NCBI GenBank assembly: GCA_963924555.1
Contig: OZ004591.1
Location: forward strand, 1,922,001-1,986,000
Direction: 5' to 3'
DNA: 64,000 nucleotides
Source: Crambe crambe
Lineage: Eukaryota > Porifera > Demospongiae > Poecilosclerida > Crambeidae
Made by a program: the position numbers and the translations under genes. A model generated the notes under the pieces. That model was not told the DNA's origin. It did no database searches and saw only the letters and a program-made list of their open reading frames with translations. The stretch's first letter is position 1. Each line of letters opens with the position of its first letter. This document shows, one piece after another, positions 10,301-22,000 of this stretch.

Positions 10301-13300
10301 CTAAGTTGAGGGTTTGTCTTCATAGGATCTGTAGGGAAGGAAATATACGCGTGATTTTGTAGAAATTCTCCTACATTATTGTAGGCTCATAGTCTGGATA
10401 CAGTGACTGCAGTGCTAGACCTCACAATCAGACTGTATAACAGACTAAAGATCTTAGGAGCACTTGACCACAGGAGGAAAATTTTTGTGATTTGAGAAAC
10501 TCTTTTTTTTTGTGTGTGTGTGTGTCATGAAAACTGCAAAATTTTTAACCCATAGCATATGCTATACGATACATATAGCTCCATCTCATGGGATCACATT
10601 GCTTTAATGAACAGGGGTTGACTCACAAGTTCATGGAGGAGACGGAGGAGGATGGGCAATGGTCTTCCGTCTTGTAGTGACACTGCTTGTGTACTGTCAA
10701 ACCACAGTCTAAAGCGACATAAAACACTAGCTGTAAGTTAGTCAGTCACAAACTGAGCAATCAGCTTAGTGGCATTACAATACATAAGTGTTGCGTTGAC
10801 TTGGCGTGGTTAGCTAGCAACTTTGATGATAAATATGATCTCATTTTCAAGTACTTGGAGCTTGGCTAGCAATTTTGATGACCTTTACCATATTGATAAT
10901 TTGCCATATCACATCAAAATTTATATCAGAACTGGTTAACATGCTATGAATCGATTGTGCACATAGTGAGTTCTAAGTACATACCTTGACAGACATAACC
11001 TTGCTTGCCAAATAACTTGCTAATTTTTTCCTTGCATACTCCACAGTCTACTCGGCTACAAGAATTACATTGATAATAATTCATAAGTCATTGTAATTAA
11101 TATCAAAGATCATTAGGTGAGGCCCATACTTAAGGGGAGTTGGCCCTGAATGATGTTTCTTAGAGCAGGCAAAATCAATTTGGTCAGCCACTTGCACTGA
11201 GTCTCGTAAGTGTCACACACTAGCCCTTGTACCTAATATGCTCTTTCAGGACTCTACTAAGTACAGATTCCTACTTTTTGAGGTGTGAGGCCACAAAGCT
11301 GTGATCGTTGTAGATGTGGAGTTTCTTTGCATTGGTGTAATGTCTGCGGAGTTTGCTGGCATGGGAGGTGTTCAGGGCCACTATGTGTCTCATATAACCT
11401 GACTCCGTCACCTCAAAGATGAGGGTAGATGGGACACGATCATCAGCTCCTATGGAAAATATACACTTTTATTCATCTTGAGGAGTATAACATATTGCAG
11501 TAAACTATACATGTACATCAGTATATCTCTGCATATCACTTGCAGATTGAATTAGGGCATGAGATGAGACACAGAGTAAGTATAATTTCCTTCTCTTTTG
11601 CATGGTGCAGGAATCAAGGCTCAAGAAATTGCTGTATCCAACATTTTTGTTTGCACATGCTCACATCTGTTCGTCAGTACACATATCCCACAATTGAAAT
11701 GATTGCTCGCTTTGCTTACAAATCATGAATGCAGTACATAATGTGTCATGTACAACACACATGTGTTGCATATTCAGGAATTCCAAAAAATAATAATAAA
11801 TTGACATACCATATATAGACTCAGCTTCACTGCCAGCCATACTCAGAGTCATGCCTTTTCCCAGTGGACTTGAGACTGCACGGGTGGGACTAGCCAAGTG
11901 CTCAGAACTGTTGGCCCGTTTCTTCTTGATGAGATTGACAGTGGAAGGAGAAGGAGGATGCTTATCTTTGGGGAATCCCATTGGGATCTCCTGCAGCTGC
12001 TCGTAGGAAGTGTTCCGTTTGAGTCCGGGTGAAATAGGTGAGGAGGGGGTAGTGGTGGTAATGATTGTGGTGGTGTTATTGGCCAGTAGTGGAGGTGGTA
12101 CAGAACTGGTGGAGGCAGAGGAATTGTTCTGAACTTGCTTCTGGGGAGCTATCGATCCTGCAGTTTCCTAACCATGATAAGCATATCAAATGACTTCTAA
12201 ATATGATTCACATCCTTTACTTAATGGACTGCAACAGCATTAAGGCAGAAATCAGCTGTGTGGAACATTATGACACAATAACTTATTCCCTAGATGGATT
12301 CTTACTTCTATGTTTGGTGGAGAGCCATTGGTTAGTTCTGGCTCAGTGGTTGCAGCCTTGATGGATGCCTGGGAGGTTTTAACTTCCTCAGGGATTGGCT
12401 CCACCTCCTCAAGGGTGGGTGTCATGGTGATGACCTCGTCTGCCATTGATATGGGTCCTAGAGAAACAAATCTAACGGTCTGATACTCCCTGATGATGAT
12501 ACCATAATGGTGCTTGACGACCCTTTACCAACTCAGGACAACTCGTATAGTGCATATGTACATACAGGGCAGCCTGACACAGTAATCATGGCCAGGCTAA
12601 ACAAGTTTGGCTGGCCATTTCTCTGTTGGTCGTGAGTACAAATTCAGTATATCAGGTCAACTATGATTTGTAATTACTACATTATGAGTTTCAATGATAC
12701 CTATTGTCTCGTCATTGCTTGGAATTGAGTCAGTGTCAGTGGGAGTGGCTTTATCCTGGTCATGTGATGCAGATGTGGTTTCTTCGGGAGACGAAACAAG
12801 AACCAGAGGTACAGAAGGGGTGTGGCCATAGAGGGAGACGAGGGGCACTCGGTCCAGTTGGAGGTCCATGAGCATTTGTTGGAGGGTGTCAGCCACAGCA
12901 CTGGGAAGGTTCTCGGGATCCTGCAAAAAAAGCAGTCACCACTGATAACCCACTCTTAACCTCACAAGGTTGGTACCATCATTATGGAATTGGGATTGCT
13001 ACAAAAAAGTTGATAAAATATCTATCAACCCAACCCACTGGAGAGGTTGCTGTTCTGTGTTGGACAAATATATCTGCCTTGGACTAGGTTTAGGTAGAGT
13101 TATTCTATTCATAATGCTCCAAAATGCTACCTACTATTCCCTCAAATGCACCAATTATTCCCACAATAAGCATGCTTGCCCAGCACTAGCTAGCCATTGC
13201 CACAAACTGCATATAGTTGTCCATATGTGAGAAAATTCAGGTCCTAGGTAGGTAGCTAGGCACTGTCACAGTGTAGCAAACCACCTCAGGCAATGAACAT

Positions 13301-16300
13301 AAGTAGATTCTCATTTATGCCTTGTGATTCCAGGAAGTCCCAAATTATGCTGGCATAATCAACCTACACCTACCTTGGACTCACAGCTTAGAGACCTTCA
13401 CAATGCAAACTGTGGGTTACAGTGTTTACCCACAGAGAATAGCAAGGCCATACAATATCCTACATATGTTGCATGACTTAGAAGTTGTCTGCATTGATTG
13501 TACACTACTACAAACATAAATCTTGATGGTACATATCACTATTACTATTGCTACCAGCTGCCCTTATTATTATGTACCTTGGCTGAACCGTCAGCTATTG
13601 AGCAAGCCACAGCCATTCTGATGGGCTCAAGGTTCTCATAACTCAGCATCAGAATGCCATTCTTCTCAGTTAATCTAACTCGAATCTATAATAATAAAAA
13701 TAAAAATAATAGTTTATTTATATAGAGACGATTACTACTATTTCTAGCTAATCTGTAATCGTGGTCAGCGTTTGTAATAGTGGGCTGGGTGCTTGAAATC
13801 GTACTCTGTGCTAATGTGCATGCATGCACATGCTCACAATAATAGTTACCTAGGCGCTGCAGTTGCAGTTTAGCAACCATTCATTTTAGCTAGCTTACTG
13901 CTCCAAAATTATGGCACTGTTATTCGGATTTAGAACAGTTTCTGGATGATTTTGAGGTTCCTGATAACGTTATCAAGCATTCCACTTGATTTTGAGTCTC
14001 CAGTTTCATCTGCAGCTGAAAGTACTGAAGCCACTAGCGGTAATGACAGCGAAATACAGCATTTACTCAAGAACAAAAACACTACAAGATCAACCAACAC
14101 CTGATTGGATAAGACGCTTGAATACGTAGTTGGAAATTTGTGCCTATTCTGTAGCAGTACCAGTGAAATGGATGACATACTTAACAGATTTTATGGAAGA
14201 GGATGGAAACCTGACTAATGTTAGCTGCTTTACATAGAAAATGTTAATTTTAGGCAGAGAATTTGAGAGAAGCAGGTTAGTGCTAAATGGGAAGGCCATT
14301 AACTATGAGAGCAAGGCATGGGGAAGAGAAAGGAAAAGGCTGATGCACCGTCAGATGTAGATGAAGTAAAGCTGTGGGAATGGGGTGCTTTGGGTACTGT
14401 CTATTTATATTAAAGGTTTTAGTACAACTATTAGCATGTGATAGGCGTGCTATTTTGGGTAAAATAAATTGTCCTTTGGTTTGTCATATTGTACTCACTT
14501 TACTCGCACAATTTTTGTAACCACGGACAATTTCAGAACCCTATTTTACCCAAATCACCCACCTATAATATTGAATAACGATAACACCATGTGCATGCAC
14601 AGTAAGGTATTAAGGTAAGCTCCTGAGTAATCACTTCACTCCATTATTGCTAGTAACTTGGAATTTGAAGTCTAATGCTACATACAGTTAGCTTCCTTCT
14701 GTACATGCGTACCTGGGCAATCAACCAGTCGATCATGAAGTTGCACTTCACAGCTTGCTCCGCCCCTTTCTCCCAAACGGACACACCCACTCCAGGTAGA
14801 CACATTGGCCACTCAACTTTAGCCCACAGAGTCTAAGGGAAGAAAATGTGTCATGTCTGTTAAGTTCACTGAGAGGAATGGAGTCCCAATTTCCCTTTCA
14901 ATTATGATGGCCACAGAATACCATAATAGCAGAAAAATTTACAACAAAAAATAATCTTGCATAACCACAAAAACTTGGCCCCATGAAAATTCATACTATA
15001 ATGATCTCAGTGTTGCATTCATGTCAACAACTTTGGGAGGAATCCCTAATTAATCTGTGTCACATTGACATATGGGAAGTCAGATCAAACCTTGCATACA
15101 CCATGTGCCAAAACCCCTATCAAATGCCACAGCAGCTGTTTGTTGTACATCTGGTTAAGGACCAGTCTAGAACATGGATGGTTAAACCCCATGGAAGGCT
15201 GGTGCCAGTGGGTTGGTGGACCTCTGCCTGCAGTGCAGGTTGAGACCACCACTCCCACCAGGCAGGATCTACTGGAGTCCACTCAGCTCCACCCCTCAAT
15301 TGAGGAGGTGTCCCTGACACTGCATCCTTCAGAAGGGATGTAAAGCCGTTGGTCCCGGGGGACCTGTTAGTATTAGCCTATGGCTGGTTCAGGTTCCTCA
15401 TCAGCCACTAGGTGGTAATTGATAATGAAAAAATAATTTTAAAAAAGAGACCTTTATGCACGACTGACTGAAACATATTATTTGAGGTATCAGCTGGCAA
15501 GCCAAATTATTTGACATACAATGCATGTTGGTTCAAGGGAGTGCCACATGTAATTACAGTCAATGTGAACACTCTTCAAAAACCATATCCATCCACATTA
15601 AGTATCTAACTGAATCTGATGGTTCAAAGGTCGTATCACTCATTGCATGGTAAGGCCAAGGCTACCTATGGGCCAAAGACTGCTAGGCTGGCGGAGAGAG
15701 CAACAAAAGAGCAACAGTAAGCCTAGACAGCAATGAGCAAGGTGCCAGAAACTGCACAGGGAAAGCCTCAGCTCCATTAGAGGAAGAACAGAGTTAGTTT
15801 GAAGTAGCTTGAAAAAAAAACAAAAAAAAAACTCAAAGCATGCCATTTCATATGCAAAATACAATTGCAGCAATGAGGTGTGGGTGGGCAGAAATACGTA
15901 TGTAGTGTGATGCAAGTAGACAGACCCACAGTACTCAGTAACCATTTTGCTACAGCCATTACTTATTAGCTTTCACTATTTTGTACACAGTAATTAATCT
16001 TCATATTGTTGAACATGATAAGCAAATAATTTACAGTAGCTGTTATTCTCATGTGAGGACTATGTGACCATGCAAGTCATTTTAGAGAAGAGTTTGCTCT
16101 TTAGCAATAGAAAGTGAATAGCAGCTGATATCAATGGCCTACTAGACTTATCCAAGTAGAGATTAGGTCTATTCTACTTGTTGGGGACCGGGAGAGCTGA
16201 AATTGTGAATACAGTGCAATCCTCAATATGGACTCTCTCAATGTCTACACATTTCTATAATCATGTATCAATTCACCCTTAAAATCAGGACAATTTTCCA

Positions 16301-17693
16301 TATCCATGGAAAGTGTATCAATTCACCAGGACACCTCTCTCTCTCTCTCTCTCTCTTCAGGACATTTCTTATTACAGAGTCTCCCCTAGCTGTACTTTCA
16401 AATAGGGTGCTTAAGTATTTTCATGACACTGTTATCAGTCCTAAGATCAAACATCTGCACTGAGTTACGTAGGGGATTCCTTTCCACTCACGATATTTCT
16501 GTTATCTGTGGAAATCTCAACCCTAGAAAGATTAAAAACTGGTAGCTCTGTTCGTGGAAGGAGATTGGTCAGTTCCAGTTTCTCCCATTCCTGCAAAAAA
16601 TTAATAATAAAAAAGTTTCCTTTTTGAAGTCTTCAAGTTTTTCAAACAGATTACACTACACCTATAATACAAACATTATAGTGCGTCATTTCATCCTTCA
16701 AAGAGAACTCGCTCCAGAAGTGAAAAGTTTCATTGTGTATAGAGTGCTTTTTTATTATCAAAGACTTCAGCACAATAGCCTGATTCTCAGCACAGTCATT
16801 CACCGAGACTTTTTGGTGCATCATAGAATATGAGATCAATGTCCAAATTTAGAGAACTTCTTCTTTAACTTTTTCCATCAGAAGTTCAATTGGATATATG
16901 ACCACTTCCAATAGTATCCTCCTAGGGCTAAGGCACAGAAAGTTCCACTGGATATTATGACTACAGTACAGCTCCCAATAGTTGCATGTTTATTAGAAGT
17001 TGGCTAGAGTAGAATTTCTAATTCTTCTCATCATGCATGATTACGTTACGTTACTGCAAAGTTCAGTGCTAAATATAAACTATGACAGAGAATGAGTGGA
17101 GCCATTGGAGGTACATTATGTATCCTTCAGAGCATAATTTTAACAATATTATGGATATCAGATTTCATAGCCACAAGTTTCCCTTAGAAATATATGAACT
17201 GAAATCTGATAACCTAAAATGTCTTTAGTACAAAGGGTAACATGTATTACGAAGGGCACTGAAAATGTTTAGTCTATGTACATGTATGTACAATGAACTT
17301 AAAATAGTACCTAGAATATTTAGGAATTGAAAATCATCAACTATAAAACTGAAATCTGCAAGTCATTTTATTAGTACCAATAAATTCCAGCTCTGGACCA
17401 AAAGAAAAACAGTTTGCTCAAAAAATTGCCAATAGGGGGAAATAAAGTCAGTTCTAATGGCAACACCAACTCACTTTAGATTCAATTTCCTGCAGTCTTC
17501 GGTTGAGGACGGAGAATATACTCTGAGTATCTGGGAGGCTCAATTTATGACTTTCCAGCCACTGAAATAGGAGATTTTTGTTTTCGGAAGGACTCCTGTA
17601 TATGTAGGTCCTGGAGGCTTGCCATTGGTGGAATAAGCCGAGGATGCCAACTAACCCAAGGAACAGCGTGAAGAGAACTATCAGGTCAAACAT
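10301..17693 (-). CDS. Membrane-anchored SMP-like protein with a C1 domain (TMEM24/PDZD8-like)
   Basis: Eleven exons splice in frame on the minus strand to about 543 residues: 17475-17693, 16492-16590, 14713-14832, 13578-13685, 12701-12920, 12306-12457, 11810-12167, 11275-11449, 10985-11055, 10627-10708 and 10301-10328. Residues about 4-21 form one hydrophobic helix. Residues about 30-185 resemble the SMP lipid-transfer region of TMEM24/C2CD2 in order and spacing, including LPxTELPxFNLSRVEIS and a closing helix with LQQMLMDL; this is from memory and tentative. A Ser/Thr/Pro-rich linker follows. A complete C1 zinc finger lies at about 475-524, with all eight ligands in the standard pattern H-x12-C-x2-C-x14-C-x2-C-x4-H-x2-C-x7-C. 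SMP plus C1 in one membrane-tethered protein recalls PDZD8, but no PDZ domain is visible. Likely role: lipid transfer at ER contact sites. If the donor at 10626 is not used, the frame stops at 10623. Confidence 0.6.
15165..15425. repeat. Possible SINE-like retroelement remnant
   Basis: This intronic block contains GCATCCTTCAGAAGGGATGT followed by AAAGCCGTTGGTCCC and ends near an A/T-rich tail. From memory this resembles a conserved 3' domain of SINE-type elements found in several animals. No target-site duplication or intact promoter boxes were confirmed. Open frames on both strands here are not supported as genes. Confidence 0.3.
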
Positions 17694-17734
17694 TGTGGTG
17701 TTTCTGGCTAGGGCTGGTCAGGCTGTTACTGAAA

Positions 17735-18789
17735 CTGCAAAAATATTATATAGATTCAGCTGCAAGCAAAGACCTATAGCTATCACTTAAACACTGAAAT
17801 TTTGCTGGGAAACTACCAGTGACTAGTGGTTACTTCTAACCCTATAATAATCACTGGGCGAGGGAATTCAGTGAATCCTTTTGGTTTTATGTCAAAATCA
17901 CGTTTCAAGAGACTATAGCACACTCCTACATGACAACCAGCAATAGATACACAATACATTCCACCAACACCCTCATAATCCACCATTCTATGAAGCAGAC
18001 CATGTATTGCATATTATGGCCTCATTGTTCTGGTACATGGTGCTACTCTAGGTGCTACGCCAGATGCGCTGGATTAACATATGTCCAATGACACACAATA
18101 ACGTGTGCATGAACATCAACTATTGAATGATAGAGCTTGTTTGAATAATATTGGGAATTGCATACATAACCAGATGTACATGAAAATGATTGGAAGCACA
18201 TATCTAATAACATGTGTACCATAATGTGTGCATGTATTTAATACAGTTTTGTATTCAAATAATTTTGGGGACTTCTAGTATCAATAGGCAAATTTATAAT
18301 CTATACATAGACTTGGGGCTCTCTGGAGAAGAAGCTAAAAAGTTTACTCGTGATTTTCGTGAATTACGTGTGGAGATAAACAGGTAATTTGAATATGTGT
18401 AAAAAAGGAGGGTGAGAATCATGTCTAGCTAATGACATTGTTCAAGATGAGAAAACTGATACGATATCATACACAACCTGGGGGAGGATAAGGCACTAAA
18501 TTACACTTCCTCGAGTGTACTAATAAATGGTTGTTTTGTTGTTTTTGTTGTTGTTGTTTTTAATGTGGTGAGGTAGTCTTATGTCATGTCTAGCTAGAAC
18601 ATATGAGACAATTGTATGAATGCTGCACTGGGAAATGTGAATAGATAGCCAAAACTTTCATTTCACTGAATTACTAGCTAGCTGAAATACGCCTAAATAT
18701 GCTATGCAGCGAACTAGAAAGCTAGAATTTTACTTTGTAATAGCAATGGAGTAGACAAAAATAAACTTGTCTATCGAATGGATGCTTAC
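17735..18789 (-). other. Probable 5' UTR intron of the C1-domain gene
   Basis: The coding exon has 5' UTR up to 17734, preceded in gene sense by TTTTGCAG (acceptor). On the same strand the sequence CAAGGAG/GTAAGCATC at 18781-18796 is a good donor, placing a non-coding first exon from 18790 upward. No coding potential is seen in the roughly 1 kb between. Confidence 0.4.
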
Positions 18790-19079
18790 CTCCTTGTAGA
18801 AATGTTCTAATGCTCTACTTTTACACTGCCCGGCGATACGAGTGACCACACACCACCACCAACTTCGAAATTCCAGCTTCCTTCAAAACAACTTCGTATT
18901 TGAAATAATGCACATCATCATGTTACTTTGACGATCCGTTCATAATCCGTGAACGTCCGAATACTTCTCTCAGCGAACTTTGATCCCCATCCATAAAAGC
19001 TCTAGACGACAACTGAAGTCAAAACTTATTGTAAAGATAGTTAAAGTTGTGAACCATCTAGTTTGCGCACTGCTTGAAG
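18790..19079. promoter_or_regulatory. Divergent promoter interval (C1-domain gene / MAP2K7)
   Basis: Less than 300 bp separates the inferred first non-coding exon of the minus-strand gene from the MAP2K7 start codon. It must hold both transcription start sites. No TATA box or known operator was identified, so the assignment rests on gene orientation only. Confidence 0.45.
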
Positions 19080-22000
19080 ATGTCTACGAATGGAACAACC
19101 AGTAAGCCTTCCCCCAGAGTTATGCTGAAGAACTTTGACTTCGGCAGGCAAAAAAGTGCACCAAGTGAAGGAGGAACTAAAAAGTGAGTGAGTAGCTAGT
19201 TGGGTCTTTTGCCGCTATGAAGAGTTCTGCTTTCATTAGTAAGCAGTCTTGCTTGATAGCTACTAACTAGCTAGGACTAAAGTATGTTAGTGAATTAGCT
19301 GTCCATCTTTCCTCAGCAAATTTCTTTGCACAGATCATTAGGCTAGTTATTAAAGCCGGAAATTTTTTATTCCTGCAGATCTAGATCACCACGAAGGCCA
19401 GCATCCATCCAAACCCGAGGTATAATAATGTTTTTGTAAATTGACATAATACATTTACTACTGAAAGTATAAGCATGAAGTAGCTCTAGACAAACTTCCT
19501 CTGGTAGCCACTCTTCCTAATTTATATCTCGTCTTTGCAATTACCATATGTATTCACCTTCTCCTCCCTCCCTTCCTCTTCCCTTCCTCTCCTCCCCCCT
19601 CCCTTCCTCTCCTCCCCCCCCCTCCCTCTCCTCCCCCTCCTCCCCTCCCCTTTCCTCTCCTCCCCTCCCCCTTCCCTCCCCTCCCCCTTCCTCTCCCTTC
19701 CCTTCCTCTCCCTCCCCTCCCCCTCCCTCTTTCTCTCCTCCCCCTTCCCTATCACTTTTTATAGCAAACAGTACTCCAGAAAGGCCAGCACCAGCACCAG
19801 TATGGTACACACTCTAATTCATAAACACCTCTAAAGGGAGTGAGAGTTCAAGGAATAGGGATTAATTTTTAAGAGTCTTTCCCTGTAATAAGGGCACCTT
19901 GACCTCTAGCACCTTGACCTCTTTTTCTGTGTCCTGGCACCTTGACCTGGTCTCTAATCAGGACACTTCTATGCCCCATTTTCAGTATCAATTCATGCCT
20001 GCAATGCATGAGGACAAAATGTGTCCACATTGAGTAGTTTTATTATTTCAGCGTGTCTCTGGGTTCCTCTCTGTTTTTCCCTCCATCTTTTCTCTCTGGG
20101 GGAATGATAGTGACTCCATCCATGTTGAGTCTTGTGACATGTTGAGTGATCATATTGTGGAACCTCTCTTTAGTGAACTCTGGACGTAATGCAAAAACCT
20201 CCCTATTTCCCATACTGCTAATATAAATGGAATAGAAACCTCTCTAGTAACTAAGGAAAATAGTCAAAGTGTCCACTATAATAGAGGTTCTACTGTACTC
20301 GGACTGTCTGTGTGTGGACTGTGGTGGATTGGAGTATTAAAGATTTTATTTCTGGTAGAGTCCCTTCATTAATTTATGTATGTTGTTGCCATCTCTACAG
20401 TAAACCAGTATCTGAGATGTTTGATGAGTCGATGAAGGGGAAAATGGGCAAGCTAGTGTTTGGAGACAAGGTAATGTGTGGTCACCTCTAACTCATACTT
20501 GCCCATAGCATTCTGTATTATTATATCATGTCCATCCAAAAATGCACATCAAAGGATACCACTCTAATAATTTTTTTTTGTCTCAAAAGTCTACTTGTGA
20601 TTGTCAGTATTTTACTGAAGCTGTAATGATTGTTGAATGATTAAGTGCTAATGGCCCAATTCAGAGCTGCACACTCTTATGTCTTATATTTGGTTGGTCA
20701 GTCGCATGTACTGTAATTATGCGTTGCTAGGTGGGCAGTCAGTAAGTTTATTTTTAATCACTGTGTTGGTTTCTCTATGGCATCTGTATGGCATACATTG
20801 AGTAAGGGAATGATGATGAGAATCATGCTGGAATTCAAATTCAATGTCAACTTCCTGCAACGGTCACCTTTTGCAGCCTCCCTTCTTATCAGGACAACTT
20901 CTTTATAGAGTCAGGACATCCCTTTAATCAGAATGCTTCCCCGAAGAGCCTTAGTTGATCTTTCTATAATCAGGACACCTATAGAGTCAGGACACCTATA
21001 CTTTACCCTTATTTTAGGACACCTCTTATTACGACATCCTATATACAGGACACCTTTACTTTATTCATAGGATGTTCTAATTTGAAGGCTTGAGCATACC
21101 TTCTTCTTTTTTTCAAAGTGTGACGTGAGGTTGATTGTTTACTTCATCTATAACAATGTCCCAGCTCTCCTTGAATTAGAATAATTTATTTCTTTCTATA
21201 ATATATGTATTGTAATAGTAGACTAACAAAATGGCCACAGTTTTGCTGGGATATTATCCTGTATCAGACTGTTACTGATAAATAAAGGGCATGCTGTAAA
21301 ACAGTACTGGTTTATTTCAAGTGGGGCGAGGGGGGGGGCTTCTGCCCCCTCTGAACAATGGCTTGCCCCCCCCCCCCCCCCCCCCCAAGGAATTAGCTAG
21401 CTAGCTTTCGTAATGAGATTATCATCACATACATGTACTGGTTTGTAGTTGCCCCTCCTCAATTTTTTTCACTAGGCATTTGACCAAATTCTGAGTATTT
21501 AGATCAGGAATGAATCCCATCAAAATATCAGGTCAACTGCAGTACGTTATAATTGTCCTGCAGTATACATAAGCTTTCCTGCAGTACATAGGACTTGACT
21601 TTCCATGAAAATTAGTTTTAGTGGAACTTGATCTTTCTGCAGAAACAGCAATAAGAACCAATAAAGACATTAATTGTATGATAAGGTGGTGTTAATTATT
21701 GACATAGACCGTGCACGAGTAGGATGTCAGTGTGTACTTTAGTGGTTCACACTCTGTGACTGCTGTGTGATGACTTCTTCTCAAAAGTCAACAATTCTGG
21801 GAAGTAACTAAATTTTGTCTTCAGTGGTCAATGGAGCTGAGAGTCTTATACCAGACCCAGTGTATCATAATATATATGTATGTGCATCATGCAATGTACA
21901 TGCAGTGTACATGCAAGATATGCAGTGTACATGCAATGTACATGCTATGTACCTACTGCTGCATACTCTATTCCAACCACCTCCAACTAGTATTTGTTAG

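Noticed and set aside
19522-19834. Pro/Ser- and Gly/Glu-rich open frames
   Set aside because: Products of the C/T repeat before MAP2K7 exon 3.
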